Shown here one piece after another: positions 33,262-42,880 of a stretch of DNA of 64,000 nucleotides. The notes beneath the pieces were generated by a model, which was given only the letters and a program-made list of their open reading frames with translations, had not been told where the DNA came from and did not search any database. The stretch is from an uncultured Geobacteraceae bacterium. Lineage in GTDB: Bacteria; Desulfobacterota; Desulfuromonadia; Geobacterales; Pseudopelobacteraceae. The position numbers were made by a program, and so were the translations under genes. The stretch spans positions 119,939-183,938 of the forward strand of contig CAJAFV010000079.1 in the NCBI GenBank assembly GCA_903939115.1. The letters are read 5' to 3'. Numbering within the stretch: the first letter of the stretch is position 1; the number at the start of each line of letters is the position of its first letter.

Positions 33262-36200
33262 GTGAGGCTGATCAAGAACAGTGGAAATGATCGAGTAATT
33301 GATGAACTGCGCTCTTGTTTGTTGTCCCAGTCGAGTATTGATATTGCAACGCCGAAGTTCTCTCTTTTTGCTTTTGCTGAGGTTCGCACTCTTCTCGATA
33401 AACTCGACCGGTGCAGGTTGGTTATTCCCTCTTCAATAGACACCAATCTATCCATGCTCGGTTCAGAGTCCGACCGCCCCTTCCGCAACCGTCTTCAAAC
33501 CCGCTGGCTGGCTCGTAATTGCAGCGAGTGGATTCAGAAAAATGTCGATGTTCGTGGTGCCCCGTCAATTCTGCCTCAATCGGCAATCATTGCAAACCAT
33601 CCCGATTCCCCTCAACAAAGGATTGTCACCGGTAATTGTCCGTTCACTACAGATGGACTAGGCCTGACGCCGGGTAATCAGTTCAGCCTCATTCAGTGTG
33701 CCGAAGGCCCGGAAGAGTCGGCTATGCTTGGGGCCTGGTTTACAGCTCTCTGGAACAGCTTACCTGCGACTTCCGAGGCAAAGAATAACCTTCTGGGCTC
33801 TCTTCAGGATCTGGCCTCCCATCGAGACCCATTCACCATATACACCCTGATCCTTCATCACATGTTTAAAGATCGCGGCGAAGAGCTTGACGAAGACCAG
33901 ATCGTTAAATCCGCGACCGGCATAAGGAACACGATTGTCTGGAAAAAACTCTTCAGGTTTCAGCGTGACGGCGTTGTCGGCGCAATCGACAAGCTCAACC
34001 GTTTCGGTGGCTGTATCATTGCCGACAGCGTTGGTCTCGGGAAAACTTTCGAGGCGCTTGCCATCATCAAATATCACGAGTTACGCAACGACCGCGTTCT
34101 CGTCCTCTGCCCCAAACGACTGCGGGATAACTGGACCATCTACAAGGCCAATGACCGCCGTAATATCCTGGCTTCCGACCGCTTCAACTATGATGTCCTC
34201 AACCATACTGACCTCTCCCGCGATGGTGGCTCATCCGGAGACATCAATCTGGCACACGTGAACTGGGGCAACTATGATCTGGTTGTCATCGACGAATCCC
34301 ACAACTTCCGCAATAAGTCTTCCCACAAGGGTAAAGAGTCGCGCTACGATCGGTTGATGCGTAAGATTATCAAGGAAGGGGTCAGAACCCGAGTCCTGAT
34401 GCTCTCGGCTACTCCTGTTAACAATCGGCTGGCAGATCTGCGTAACCAGATTGCATTTGCCACTGAAGGTGACGATGCGGCACTTCTGGACTATGGCATT
34501 ACCAGTATCGACAACACGACCCGGCTGGCGCAACGGCAGTTCAACCGCTGGCTTGATCTGGAAGAAGCGGAGAAAACGCCATCACAGCTTATTGAGATGT
34601 TGGGTTTTGATTATTTCACCCTCCTGGATCAACTCACCATCGCCCGCTCCCGCAAGCATATCGAAAAATATTATGGTATTAGCGAAACCGGTCGTTTCCC
34701 CGAACGACTCAGACCGATCAACATAAAGCCAGACGTGGACCGCTCAGGAGATTTTCCATCCATCCGCGATATCAATACGGAAATTCGCCGGCTCAACCTT
34801 GCCTCTTATGCACCGCTCCGATATGTCCTCCCCCACAAGCAGGCAGCCTATGATGCAAAATACAGCACCCAGATTCGTGGAGGCGAGAGTTTCTTCCGCC
34901 AGGCTGACCGAGAGGAAAGCCTTATCCACCTGCTACGCGTCAATATTCTCAAGCGCATGGAAAGTGCCGTTTCGTCATTTGCCCTCACTGTACAACGACA
35001 ATTACATGATGTTGAAGCAACGCTGGCCCGAATCGAAGCACATGCCGATGAAATAGAAGAAATCGATATTGCCGATGTTGATATTGATGATCCCGCTTTT
35101 GAATGTTTGCTGGTGGGGCGTAAGGTCAAAGTTTTGTTGGGGGACGTGGATCTAATCCGCTGGAAACAGGATCTCGTCGAGGACCGCAATCGTCTGGCAA
35201 CCCTTCATGCCGCTGCTGAACAGGTCGGTTCTGCACGTGACGCCAAACTCGCTGCTCTTTGTGAGATCATTGTTCACAAGTGCCAAAACCCCAGTAACCC
35301 CGGCAATCGCAAAATTATCGTATTCACAGCCTTTGCTGACACTGCCATGTACCTTTACGAACAGCTGGCAACATGGGCGAAAGAGACTCTCGGCATTGAA
35401 GCAGCCCTTGTCACCGGTGCTGGGCGCAACCAAACGACACTTCCGGGCCTGCGTAAAGACCTGGCCACCATTCTCACTGCGTTCTCACCCCGTTCCAAAG
35501 AACGGCCAGAAGAGTTTGTAAATGAAGGTGAACTGGACCTGCTGATCGCCACCGACTGCATTTCCGAAGGGCAGAACCTGCAGGATTGTGACTGGCTCGT
35601 CAATTACGACATTCACTGGAATCCGGTACGGATCATCCAGCGTTTCGGACGTATAGACCGAATCGGTTCACCCAATGATCGGATACAGCTCGTCAACTTC
35701 TGGCCCAACATGGAACTGGAAGAATACATAAATCTGGAACAACGGGTAAGTGGCCGCATGGTACTGCTGGACGTCTCAGCTACCGGAGAGGAAAACCTGA
35801 TTGAACAGCAATCCGGCAATCAGATGAATGACCTGGAATACCGGCGCAAGCAGCTCTTGAAACTTCAAGATGCGGTAATCGACATGGAAGACCTTTCAAC
35901 TGGTGTCTCCATTACGGACCTGACGCTGACCGATTTTCGCATCGACCTGGCTCAATATAACAAGGCCCACTCCGGTAAGTTGGAAGCGCTCCCGCTCGGA
36001 ACCAGTGCCGTTACCACCACGACAGAGTCAGAAATTCCACCGGGCATTGTCTTCTGTCTGCGTGCCGAAGGAGTGGCGGCCACCAAAGTGGCAGAGTCCG
36101 GTTATCCACTGGCGCCGCACTATCTGGTGCACGTTGGTGATGACGGCACAGTGCTGTTGCCCTACACCCAAGCTAAACGTGTCCTTGATCGTCTCAAGCG

Positions 36201-36459
36201 TCTCAGCCTTGGGCGCGACCTGCCCGATGTTAGTGCCTGTGCCCGTTTCGATAAGTCCACACGCCTTGGTGAAGATATGAGTCATGCACAACGTCTGCTG
36301 GCGGCATCGGTCGCTTCCGTTGTTGGCAAGAGCGAAGAGCGGGCAGTTGCCAGTCTCTTTTCACCTGGAGGCACCCATGCAATAAAAGGCGAGTTTGCTG
36401 GGATCAATGACTTTGAGGTAGTGGCGTTTCTGGTTGTGTTGCCGGATGGCGAGGCATGA
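33262..36459 (+). CDS. SNF2-type helicase with N-terminal PLD-like domain (defence)
   Basis: It encodes 1065 residues from GTG 33262. Residues 1-~150 look like a phospholipase D-like domain of the kind found before such helicases; an HKD motif is not evident. The motor has IIADSVGLGKTFEALAII (~253), DEAH-box variant VVIDESHNFRN (~341), LMLSATPVNNR, and the second lobe KIIVFTAFADTAMYLYEQL (~685) to QRFGRIDRIGS (~800). These proteins translocate on DNA in R-M-like defence systems. It overlaps the DUF4391 gene by four bases. Confidence 0.8.
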   Translation: MRLIKNSGNDRVIDELRSCLLSQSSIDIATPKFSLFAFAEVRTLLDKLDRCRLVIPSSIDTNLSMLGSESDRPFRNRLQTRWLARNCSEWIQKNVDVRGAPSILPQSAIIANHPDSPQQRIVTGNCPFTTDGLGLTPGNQFSLIQCAEGPEESAMLGAWFTALWNSLPATSEAKNNLLGSLQDLASHRDPFTIYTLILHHMFKDRGEELDEDQIVKSATGIRNTIVWKKLFRFQRDGVVGAIDKLNRFGGCIIADSVGLGKTFEALAIIKYHELRNDRVLVLCPKRLRDNWTIYKANDRRNILASDRFNYDVLNHTDLSRDGGSSGDINLAHVNWGNYDLVVIDESHNFRNKSSHKGKESRYDRLMRKIIKEGVRTRVLMLSATPVNNRLADLRNQIAFATEGDDAALLDYGITSIDNTTRLAQRQFNRWLDLEEAEKTPSQLIEMLGFDYFTLLDQLTIARSRKHIEKYYGISETGRFPERLRPINIKPDVDRSGDFPSIRDINTEIRRLNLASYAPLRYVLPHKQAAYDAKYSTQIRGGESFFRQADREESLIHLLRVNILKRMESAVSSFALTVQRQLHDVEATLARIEAHADEIEEIDIADVDIDDPAFECLLVGRKVKVLLGDVDLIRWKQDLVEDRNRLATLHAAAEQVGSARDAKLAALCEIIVHKCQNPSNPGNRKIIVFTAFADTAMYLYEQLATWAKETLGIEAALVTGAGRNQTTLPGLRKDLATILTAFSPRSKERPEEFVNEGELDLLIATDCISEGQNLQDCDWLVNYDIHWNPVRIIQRFGRIDRIGSPNDRIQLVNFWPNMELEEYINLEQRVSGRMVLLDVSATGEENLIEQQSGNQMNDLEYRRKQLLKLQDAVIDMEDLSTGVSITDLTLTDFRIDLAQYNKAHSGKLEALPLGTSAVTTTTESEIPPGIVFCLRAEGVAATKVAESGYPLAPHYLVHVGDDGTVLLPYTQAKRVLDRLKRLSLGRDLPDVSACARFDKSTRLGEDMSHAQRLLAASVASVVGKSEERAVASLFSPGGTHAIKGEFAGINDFEVVAFLVVLPDGEA

Positions 36460-37220
36460 ATGCAGAAGCCATAATAAGCGCACTTGGTTTGCCTGACAGC
36501 GCCCGGGTCAACCAGCGGGTACCAAAGAAACTTTTGGTGGAGAACGGCGCTCCAACCGCAGCCGACAAGCGGAGAATCAACGAGGGGATTGAGGAAATAC
36601 AGTGGCTGGCGTCGCTTAAACCCAACACCATAGGAGTTCCGGATTACTCTGATGATGTTCGGGAATATCTGGAAATTGCCCTGCTGACTGTAACCCTTCG
36701 TGCTGGAGCCAAAGCTGGTCGTCTGGCTGAACTCATACATCGCGCCATACCTTACCCGTTATTTCTTGTTCTGTTGCAGGGGGATCAAACATCCCTCTCT
36801 CTGGCGCATAAACGTAGGGCACAAAATGAGGCGGGGAAGTTTGTTCTGGATGGCGATGTTGTTGAAGTGACTGTTTCCGGTAATGCGCCGTTGTCTGCCG
36901 AGGTGAACAGGCTTTTTCTGGATGCAATGGCGCTCGGGAATCAGCCGAGAGTCAATCTGTTGCTGCTGTATCAGGGATGGATTGATACACTTGTTGCACT
37001 GCAGGCGTCACAACTTACCGGAATCTTTAATCAGGCTGACACAAATGAAGCGGCAATTGCACGACGGGAAGCGGTGCAAATGTGCAAGGAGCTGGAGATG
37101 AAGATTGCTGCTCTGCGAAGCGCCGCTGTAAAAGAGAAGCAAATGGCCCGACGAGTGGAATTGAATCTTGAAATCAAGGGACTTGAGGTTGTTTTGACTG
37201 GGGCGGAAGGAAAGTTGTGA
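36456..37220 (+). CDS. DUF4391 protein
   Basis: It encodes 254 residues. The N-terminal VNQRVPKKLLVENGAPTAAD, RRINEGIEEIQWLASLKPNT block and the coiled C-terminus (CKELEMKIAALRSAAVKEKQ) match DUF4391, a family that accompanies SNF2 helicases and Mod/Res genes in defence loci. The molecular function is not known. ATGA overlap indicates coupling to the helicase. Confidence 0.75.
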   Translation: MNAEAIISALGLPDSARVNQRVPKKLLVENGAPTAADKRRINEGIEEIQWLASLKPNTIGVPDYSDDVREYLEIALLTVTLRAGAKAGRLAELIHRAIPYPLFLVLLQGDQTSLSLAHKRRAQNEAGKFVLDGDVVEVTVSGNAPLSAEVNRLFLDAMALGNQPRVNLLLLYQGWIDTLVALQASQLTGIFNQADTNEAAIARREAVQMCKELEMKIAALRSAAVKEKQMARRVELNLEIKGLEVVLTGAEGKL

Positions 37221-37257
37221 TCAGCTGATGAACTGTATCTAAACTAAAGAGGAAAAT

Positions 37258-38640
37258 ATGGAAGATAAAAAGTACCAAATTTTCATCAGTTCAACGTACC
37301 GCGATTTATTTAAGGCTAGAGAGAGTGTGATTGAGACTATATTGGGTCTCTACCACTTCCCTGTCGGTATGGAAATGTTTAGCGCCGATGATGATGAACA
37401 GTGGGAAGTTATCAAAGAGACTATAAACTACAGTGATTACTACATTTTGCTTTTAGGACACAGGTATGGAAGTGAAACATCTGATGGCATTAGCTTTACT
37501 GAAAAGGAGTATGATTATGCGACGGCGCAAGGAATTCCTGTCATGGCATTCATCAGAGAAAGAAATGTACCCACTACACCTGATGAGCGAGATGACGACC
37601 CTGAGAAGCTAAGGAAGCTTACAGATTTCATCCAGAAAGCAACTACAAACAAGATGTGCGATTTCTGGGAAAACGAAGACGGATTAGCCACAAAAGTAGC
37701 AATTGCATTACCAAAAGCATTCAGGAGGAAACCACGGTTGGGATGGGTCAGAGCAGACAAGGCAATGACTGCTGATGTGTCAAATGAATTCGCTAGATTA
37801 AGCAAAGAAAACAACGAATTAAGAAGGGAGATGGAGATTCTTCATTCGAGAATCAGTAATAAAATTCCCAAAATTGACCTCATGTTAAACGATGGTCATC
37901 ATCCACTTCACTTTAACAGATCACCTGTTCAAGTGACACGCCCTAAACTTCTGAAATATGTTGAAGCATTTGTAAAAGAATCTGTGGAAGACCATCTAAA
38001 ACCGTACATTTCATCTGACGAAATAAAACGATACAATGCGGCACTTCCGGATAATACAGAAATAGACCAATATAATCTTGAGCTCATAAAGTATTTTGAG
38101 ATCAAGCAGAATGCCCGCCCGCTTGAAATAATTGTGCAAAATATTGGCTCGACTAAAGCCCATGATGTTGTTGTTGACATTGATTTTCCGGATGGGCTTC
38201 TGCTTGTTAGCAAAGAGGATATGCAAAACCCACCAATACCAGAAAATCCGCTGCCGCCTTCTCTCGTTGCCAAAGCACAAAAGGAATATGATAAAGCGCG
38301 GCAGAAAATGAGTAACCCATTACAGTTCGCGATGCAAAGTGCTATCCGTGATTATCCACTAGTTGAACCAATGACTAGCAACCTGCATAACATACTTACG
38401 AGGTTGGAAAAAAAGCCAGAGCCGCAAATTTCACAGTATGGCAATAGTTTACATGTAAGATTGGACAGTCTTCTTCATACTCGTAAAGCATTCTTTGATG
38501 AATATTGCATACTTCCTATAAAGCCCGGCACGTTTGATATCTCAACTTCAATAATCTGCGAAGAATACGACGAAGAAAAAAATGCAACTTTTTCTGTTGA
38601 AGTGACAGAGGCTTTGGGCGAATCAACAGATAACCATTAA
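37258..38640 (+). CDS. DUF4062 (TIR-like) protein
   Basis: It encodes 460 residues. YQIFISSTYRDLFKARESVI, VGMEMFSADDDEQWEVIKE and YYILLLGHRYGS match DUF4062, which adopts a TIR/SLOG-like alpha/beta fold. A coiled coil (~185-205) and an unknown C-terminal domain follow. Members are thought to act in signalling or NAD-linked immunity. The coding region is more AT-rich than its neighbours and lies between DUF4391 and Mod with the next gene, so the pair looks inserted. Confidence 0.7.
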   Translation: MEDKKYQIFISSTYRDLFKARESVIETILGLYHFPVGMEMFSADDDEQWEVIKETINYSDYYILLLGHRYGSETSDGISFTEKEYDYATAQGIPVMAFIRERNVPTTPDERDDDPEKLRKLTDFIQKATTNKMCDFWENEDGLATKVAIALPKAFRRKPRLGWVRADKAMTADVSNEFARLSKENNELRREMEILHSRISNKIPKIDLMLNDGHHPLHFNRSPVQVTRPKLLKYVEAFVKESVEDHLKPYISSDEIKRYNAALPDNTEIDQYNLELIKYFEIKQNARPLEIIVQNIGSTKAHDVVVDIDFPDGLLLVSKEDMQNPPIPENPLPPSLVAKAQKEYDKARQKMSNPLQFAMQSAIRDYPLVEPMTSNLHNILTRLEKKPEPQISQYGNSLHVRLDSLLHTRKAFFDEYCILPIKPGTFDISTSIICEEYDEEKNATFSVEVTEALGESTDNH

Positions 38641-38677
38641 ATTCAATTACCAGCATGGTAAGCATATAGGGGGAACT

Positions 38678-40804
38678 ATGGATACCAACAAAAAAAAGAC
38701 ATTTGCTAAAATAGCTGAATCTCTTCGGCAGTATAGGCGTGCTGATTTGAGTGACTTTGAGGATGATCTCGGTGCTCACCCAGTTGATAAGCTATACGTG
38801 GACCCACTTCCCGATGACGGTATCCTCGGGATGGTATTATCAAGTAACACTACATTTGTTCTCGGCAGAAAAGGGACAGGCAAGAGCACAATATTCTCTC
38901 GGGCTCAATCAATAATTAGAGATAAAGGGCAAAATATTTCAATATATATTGATGTCAAGGCACTTTATGACTTGCTAGGTGAGTCAGGTGTTCCGATCTC
39001 ACGTATAGAAGATCGAAATATTTCAGCAGACGTACTTCGCGAACACCTTCTTCGCAAAGCTTTTCTTAGTATAATTCTCTCCGACCTCATTAAAGAGCTA
39101 CGTATATCATGTGAAAAACTTCCACTCTGGTCAAAGCTATTTGGAACAAAAAAAGAGTTGATTGAAAAAGCAATGGGTAGACTTGCTCTTTTCCAAATAA
39201 AGATAAAGGAAGGCATTCTGAGCGATGCAGAACTCCCAATTCTTAGATCGATCACGCGAAAGACTGAAGATCATGCTAAACAACTTAATCGTACTACGAC
39301 TAAATCTAAAGCAGGCGTAGACGCGTCACTTACAAAACTCACCTCTAACATAAGTTCAGAGTATTCAACTCTGGAAGAAGCGCTTACTGATAACAAAATA
39401 TATGAAAGTTATTCTGATGCTGTGCTACGCTCCTTTCCATTTTCTGACATTCTCGATGAAATTAAGCAGCTACTTGAGGGGTTAGGACTCAAACGTCTAA
39501 TTATATTTTTTGATGATTTTTCAGAAATCATATGGTCAGATCAGCGCCTTTTCGTGGATGTAATTCTGTCACCACTTAATAATTCTAGTGATGAGCGAGT
39601 TAAGCTCAAGATCGCTGGATACCCTGGTCGCGTATATTATGGACGTATAGACCCTGGCAAAGTTGATACAATCTGCTTGGATTTCGCAGAGCTTTACAAA
39701 AGCCATGACATGCAAACTGCAGAATTATCCGCAATAGACTACACATCTCGGCTACTCATCCATAGGTTCAAAGAATTTGGTCTTAATGTAAGCGATTTTT
39801 TTTCTCCGCGATCAACTATTGAAGAATATATGCGTTTAATGTTTGAAACAACTTTCAATGTCCCCCGTCTCATGGGATATATCCTTAAATATTGCTATCA
39901 GGATAGCGTTGCGAAAGGGCGTTTAATTACAACGGCAGACATCAGGCTTGCGTCTCAGAAATACTTTGGTGAGGTTCTTTCAAAGTACTTTGATAGAAGG
40001 AATAGGTATGCTCTGGAACCTTTTGAGAGGAAGCTTGATCGACACAATCAGCAGGAACTCTTAGATGCTATCGTGACAGAGGCTCGTGAAGTTCGACGAA
40101 GTATATTAGCAAAGGATGTGGGCGGAAGCTATTTTGTCGATGTCTCTAACCCACCAGTCAGTCATTTCACTGTTGACCCATCTCTAGATAAAATCTTGTC
40201 ATCTCTGGAACTTAATTTTCTACTTACACGTTATCACCAAATGCGTGACAAAGACGGAAAAGATGTTTCAATATACGCCCTAAACTATGGACTGTGTGAG
40301 AACGAACGCCTCCCGTGGGGCTACCCAACCGGTCGTCGTGATGATCGGAGCTATTTCGTTCAGCGATGTTTTAATTTCAACTCAGCAATCCATGAATTCT
40401 TGGCTAAGCGTCAAACAATTCGTTGCCCTAGTTGCGGCGCCGCATTCCCAATGGAGAAAATAAAGGATTTTCAATTCTTCAAGTGGAAATGTCCTGAGTG
40501 TGATGACGGCCGATGCTCCGTTGTTCAGCTATCTGGTGAGTACAAGCAAGAGCTAGCTCGACTTGACAAGGCTCTAATGCTTGAAGAAGTTGAAATTGAG
40601 ATTCTAGAGGTACTTAATCAGGAGGATCGTCGTATGCGAGCAAAGGATATATCGTCATTTTTGGACGTATCCTATCAGCTTATCGGAAAACGAACTACAA
40701 AACTTCAAGAAACCGGCTTAGTTGAAAAGGAACAAGAAGGAACATATGTGCGAAACGCGATCACTCAGAAAGCAAAAGACGTTTACTTTGCAAACCAATT
40801 GTAA
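38678..40804 (+). CDS. P-loop ATPase with zinc ribbon and winged-helix end
   Basis: It encodes 708 residues. Walker A GRKGTGKST (~67) and Walker B RLIIFFDDFSEI (~270) place it with STAND/AAA-like P-loop ATPases. A zinc ribbon (CPSCGAAF, then CPECDDGRC, ~585-615) and a C-terminal winged HTH (RMRAKDISSFLDVSYQLIG, ~650) follow. It is AT-rich and paired with the DUF4062 gene, so a two-gene sensor/effector cassette is plausible; which protein plays which role is not clear. Confidence 0.65.
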   Translation: MDTNKKKTFAKIAESLRQYRRADLSDFEDDLGAHPVDKLYVDPLPDDGILGMVLSSNTTFVLGRKGTGKSTIFSRAQSIIRDKGQNISIYIDVKALYDLLGESGVPISRIEDRNISADVLREHLLRKAFLSIILSDLIKELRISCEKLPLWSKLFGTKKELIEKAMGRLALFQIKIKEGILSDAELPILRSITRKTEDHAKQLNRTTTKSKAGVDASLTKLTSNISSEYSTLEEALTDNKIYESYSDAVLRSFPFSDILDEIKQLLEGLGLKRLIIFFDDFSEIIWSDQRLFVDVILSPLNNSSDERVKLKIAGYPGRVYYGRIDPGKVDTICLDFAELYKSHDMQTAELSAIDYTSRLLIHRFKEFGLNVSDFFSPRSTIEEYMRLMFETTFNVPRLMGYILKYCYQDSVAKGRLITTADIRLASQKYFGEVLSKYFDRRNRYALEPFERKLDRHNQQELLDAIVTEAREVRRSILAKDVGGSYFVDVSNPPVSHFTVDPSLDKILSSLELNFLLTRYHQMRDKDGKDVSIYALNYGLCENERLPWGYPTGRRDDRSYFVQRCFNFNSAIHEFLAKRQTIRCPSCGAAFPMEKIKDFQFFKWKCPECDDGRCSVVQLSGEYKQELARLDKALMLEEVEIEILEVLNQEDRRMRAKDISSFLDVSYQLIGKRTTKLQETGLVEKEQEGTYVRNAITQKAKDVYFANQL

Positions 40805-40893
40805 ATGCAGAGGAAGCGAATCTTTTAGGTTCATGAGCCAAACACGAAACTCTGAACCATCAGCAATAACCCAAAGATTCAGGAGTTTAATAT

Positions 40894-42867
40894 ATGGAAA
40901 AAATGAACGGCCAATCTGCCGACATCGTGACTGACAACATAGACCAGCTAAAATCTCTTTTCCCGGAGGCATTCACTGAAGGCAAGGTGAACTTTGATGT
41001 TCTGAAACAGCTCCTGGGGGGAGCGGTGGATGAACGGGAGGAGAAGTACGGCCTCAACTGGCATGGAAAAAAGGCGGCGAGGCAGATAGCACTTACCCTT
41101 TCTACCGGAACTCTGCGGCCCTGTCCGGAAGAGAGTGTAGACTGGGACACGACGCAGAACCTGATGATCGAAGGGGATAATCTGGAGGTGCTGAAACTGT
41201 TGCAGAAGAGCTACTCCGGAGAGGTGAAGCTCATATACATCGATCCACCGTACAACACCGGTAAAGACTTTGTATATCCAGACAGCTTCCAGGACAATAT
41301 CAAGAACTATATGGAGTTAACTGGGCAAGTTGAAGGTGGTACAAAAATCAGCAGCAACACTGAGGCAAGCGGACGCTTCCATACTGACTGGCTGAATATG
41401 ATGTACCCTCGGTTAAAACTGGCGAGGAATCTTCTTGGGGACGATGGAGTGATTTTTATCTCTATTGACGACAACGAAGTACAGAATCTCAGGGCGGTGA
41501 TGGACGAAGTATTTGGCGGTGAAAACTTCATTGGCTCTGTGATTTGGCAAAAGATTTTCTCCCCAAAAAATTCTGCAAGGCATTTTTCTGAAGATCACGA
41601 TTACGTTGTTGTCTATGCCAAGAATTCTGAAACTTGGACACCAAATCTCTTACCACGAACTGAGGAAATGGAAGCAAGATACAGCAATCCTGACAATGAC
41701 GAACGGGGAGCATGGACTTCTGGTGACCTGTGCGCTCGAAATTATTACAGTGAAGGCACATATTCAGTGGTCTGCCCCTCGGGTCGAGTAATCGATGGCC
41801 CTCCGTCTGGGTCTTACTGGCGAGTATCAAAGACAAAGTTCGCTGAGCTTGATCAAGATAAGCGCATCTGGTGGGGGTCTGATGGTGGCAACATGCCGCG
41901 ACTAAAACGATTTATCTCAGATGTTAAGGCGGGACGCGTACCGCAAACCCTTTGGACCTATAGCGAAGTCGGTCACACACAGGAAGCAAAAAAGGAACTG
42001 ATATCGCTGGTAGATTTTCCGAACTCCGACGTAGTTTTCGATACGCCCAAGCCTACGCGTTTGATACGGCGGATTCTTCAGCTCGCAACTAACTCTGACA
42101 ATACGCCTCTTGTAGTCGACTTTTTTGCCGGTACTGGATCAACGATGGACGCTGTTTTTCGCCAGAATGCTGAGGATGGTGGTAACCGTCGCTGCATACT
42201 TGTCCAGTTGCCTGAGCCTTTGATCGGTTCTGGCAATAGTGCGCTGCAAACAATCGCCGACATCACCAAAGAACGCCTCCGCCGTGCTGCCAAGAAAATC
42301 AAGGGAGATCCGCAGATTACGCAGATAAACGCAGATGAAAATCCTGATCTTTTTGGTTCTAATCTGCGAACATCTGCGACATCTGCGGACAGTTCTTTGG
42401 TTTCTGAAACGCAAACATCTGCGAATAATCTTGACCTTGGTTTCCGCGTTTTCAAACTCGATTCTTCTAATATCCGCACATGGGACCCAGACCGCGACAA
42501 TCTTGAGCAAACACTGTTGGACAACCTTGAACATATAAAGCAGGGCCGAAGTGAATCAGACATCCTGTATGAACTGCTGCTGAAGCTGGGGCTTGATCTC
42601 TGTGTCCCGATTGAAACACGCGCTGTAGCCGGGAAAAGTGTCCAGGCTATTGGTTCTGGAGTCCTGCTGACATGCTTGGCCGAATCAATCACCCGTGAAG
42701 AGGTGGAGTCGCTGGCGCTTGGCATTATTGCCTGGCACAAGGAGCTTGCCCCGGCAGGCGATACTACCTGCGTTTTCCGCGACAGTGCTTTTGCTGATGA
42801 TGTCGCGAAGAGCAACCTGTCAGCCATTCTCTTCCAGCATGGCATTGAAAACGTCAGAAGTCTTTGA
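40894..42867 (+). CDS. mod: Type III-like DNA methyltransferase (Mod)
   Basis: It encodes 657 residues behind AGGAG. The order DPPYNTGKDF (~117) then FFAGTGSTMDAVF (~412) is that of beta-class N6-adenine methyltransferases. The target recognition domain lies between. Residues ~472-510 (PQITQINADENPDLFGSNLR and following) are encoded by a palindromic repeat at 42309-42390 and look inserted in frame. With Res it would form a type III R-M system; it could also act with the helicase/DUF4391 pair. Confidence 0.88.
   Translation: MEKMNGQSADIVTDNIDQLKSLFPEAFTEGKVNFDVLKQLLGGAVDEREEKYGLNWHGKKAARQIALTLSTGTLRPCPEESVDWDTTQNLMIEGDNLEVLKLLQKSYSGEVKLIYIDPPYNTGKDFVYPDSFQDNIKNYMELTGQVEGGTKISSNTEASGRFHTDWLNMMYPRLKLARNLLGDDGVIFISIDDNEVQNLRAVMDEVFGGENFIGSVIWQKIFSPKNSARHFSEDHDYVVVYAKNSETWTPNLLPRTEEMEARYSNPDNDERGAWTSGDLCARNYYSEGTYSVVCPSGRVIDGPPSGSYWRVSKTKFAELDQDKRIWWGSDGGNMPRLKRFISDVKAGRVPQTLWTYSEVGHTQEAKKELISLVDFPNSDVVFDTPKPTRLIRRILQLATNSDNTPLVVDFFAGTGSTMDAVFRQNAEDGGNRRCILVQLPEPLIGSGNSALQTIADITKERLRRAAKKIKGDPQITQINADENPDLFGSNLRTSATSADSSLVSETQTSANNLDLGFRVFKLDSSNIRTWDPDRDNLEQTLLDNLEHIKQGRSESDILYELLLKLGLDLCVPIETRAVAGKSVQAIGSGVLLTCLAESITREEVESLALGIIAWHKELAPAGDTTCVFRDSAFADDVAKSNLSAILFQHGIENVRSL
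42309..42423 (+). repeat. Palindromic repeat element inside mod
   Basis: The left half has CGCAGAT at 42311, 42320 and 42330. The right half has ATCTGCG at 42362, 42372, 42381 and again 42417. The 42309-42336 segment is close to the reverse complement of 42361-42389, so it would fold as a long hairpin. It keeps the mod frame open. Confidence 0.75.
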
Positions 42868-42869
42868 GT

Positions 42870-42878
42870 GGGGGGGGG
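42870..42878 (+). repeat. G9 tract before the DUF1016 start
   Basis: Nine G residues fill the ribosome-binding position between the mod stop (42865-42867) and ATG 42881. Such tracts slip during replication, so spacing or strength of the ribosome site could vary. Confidence 0.7.
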
Positions 42879-42880
42879 AA

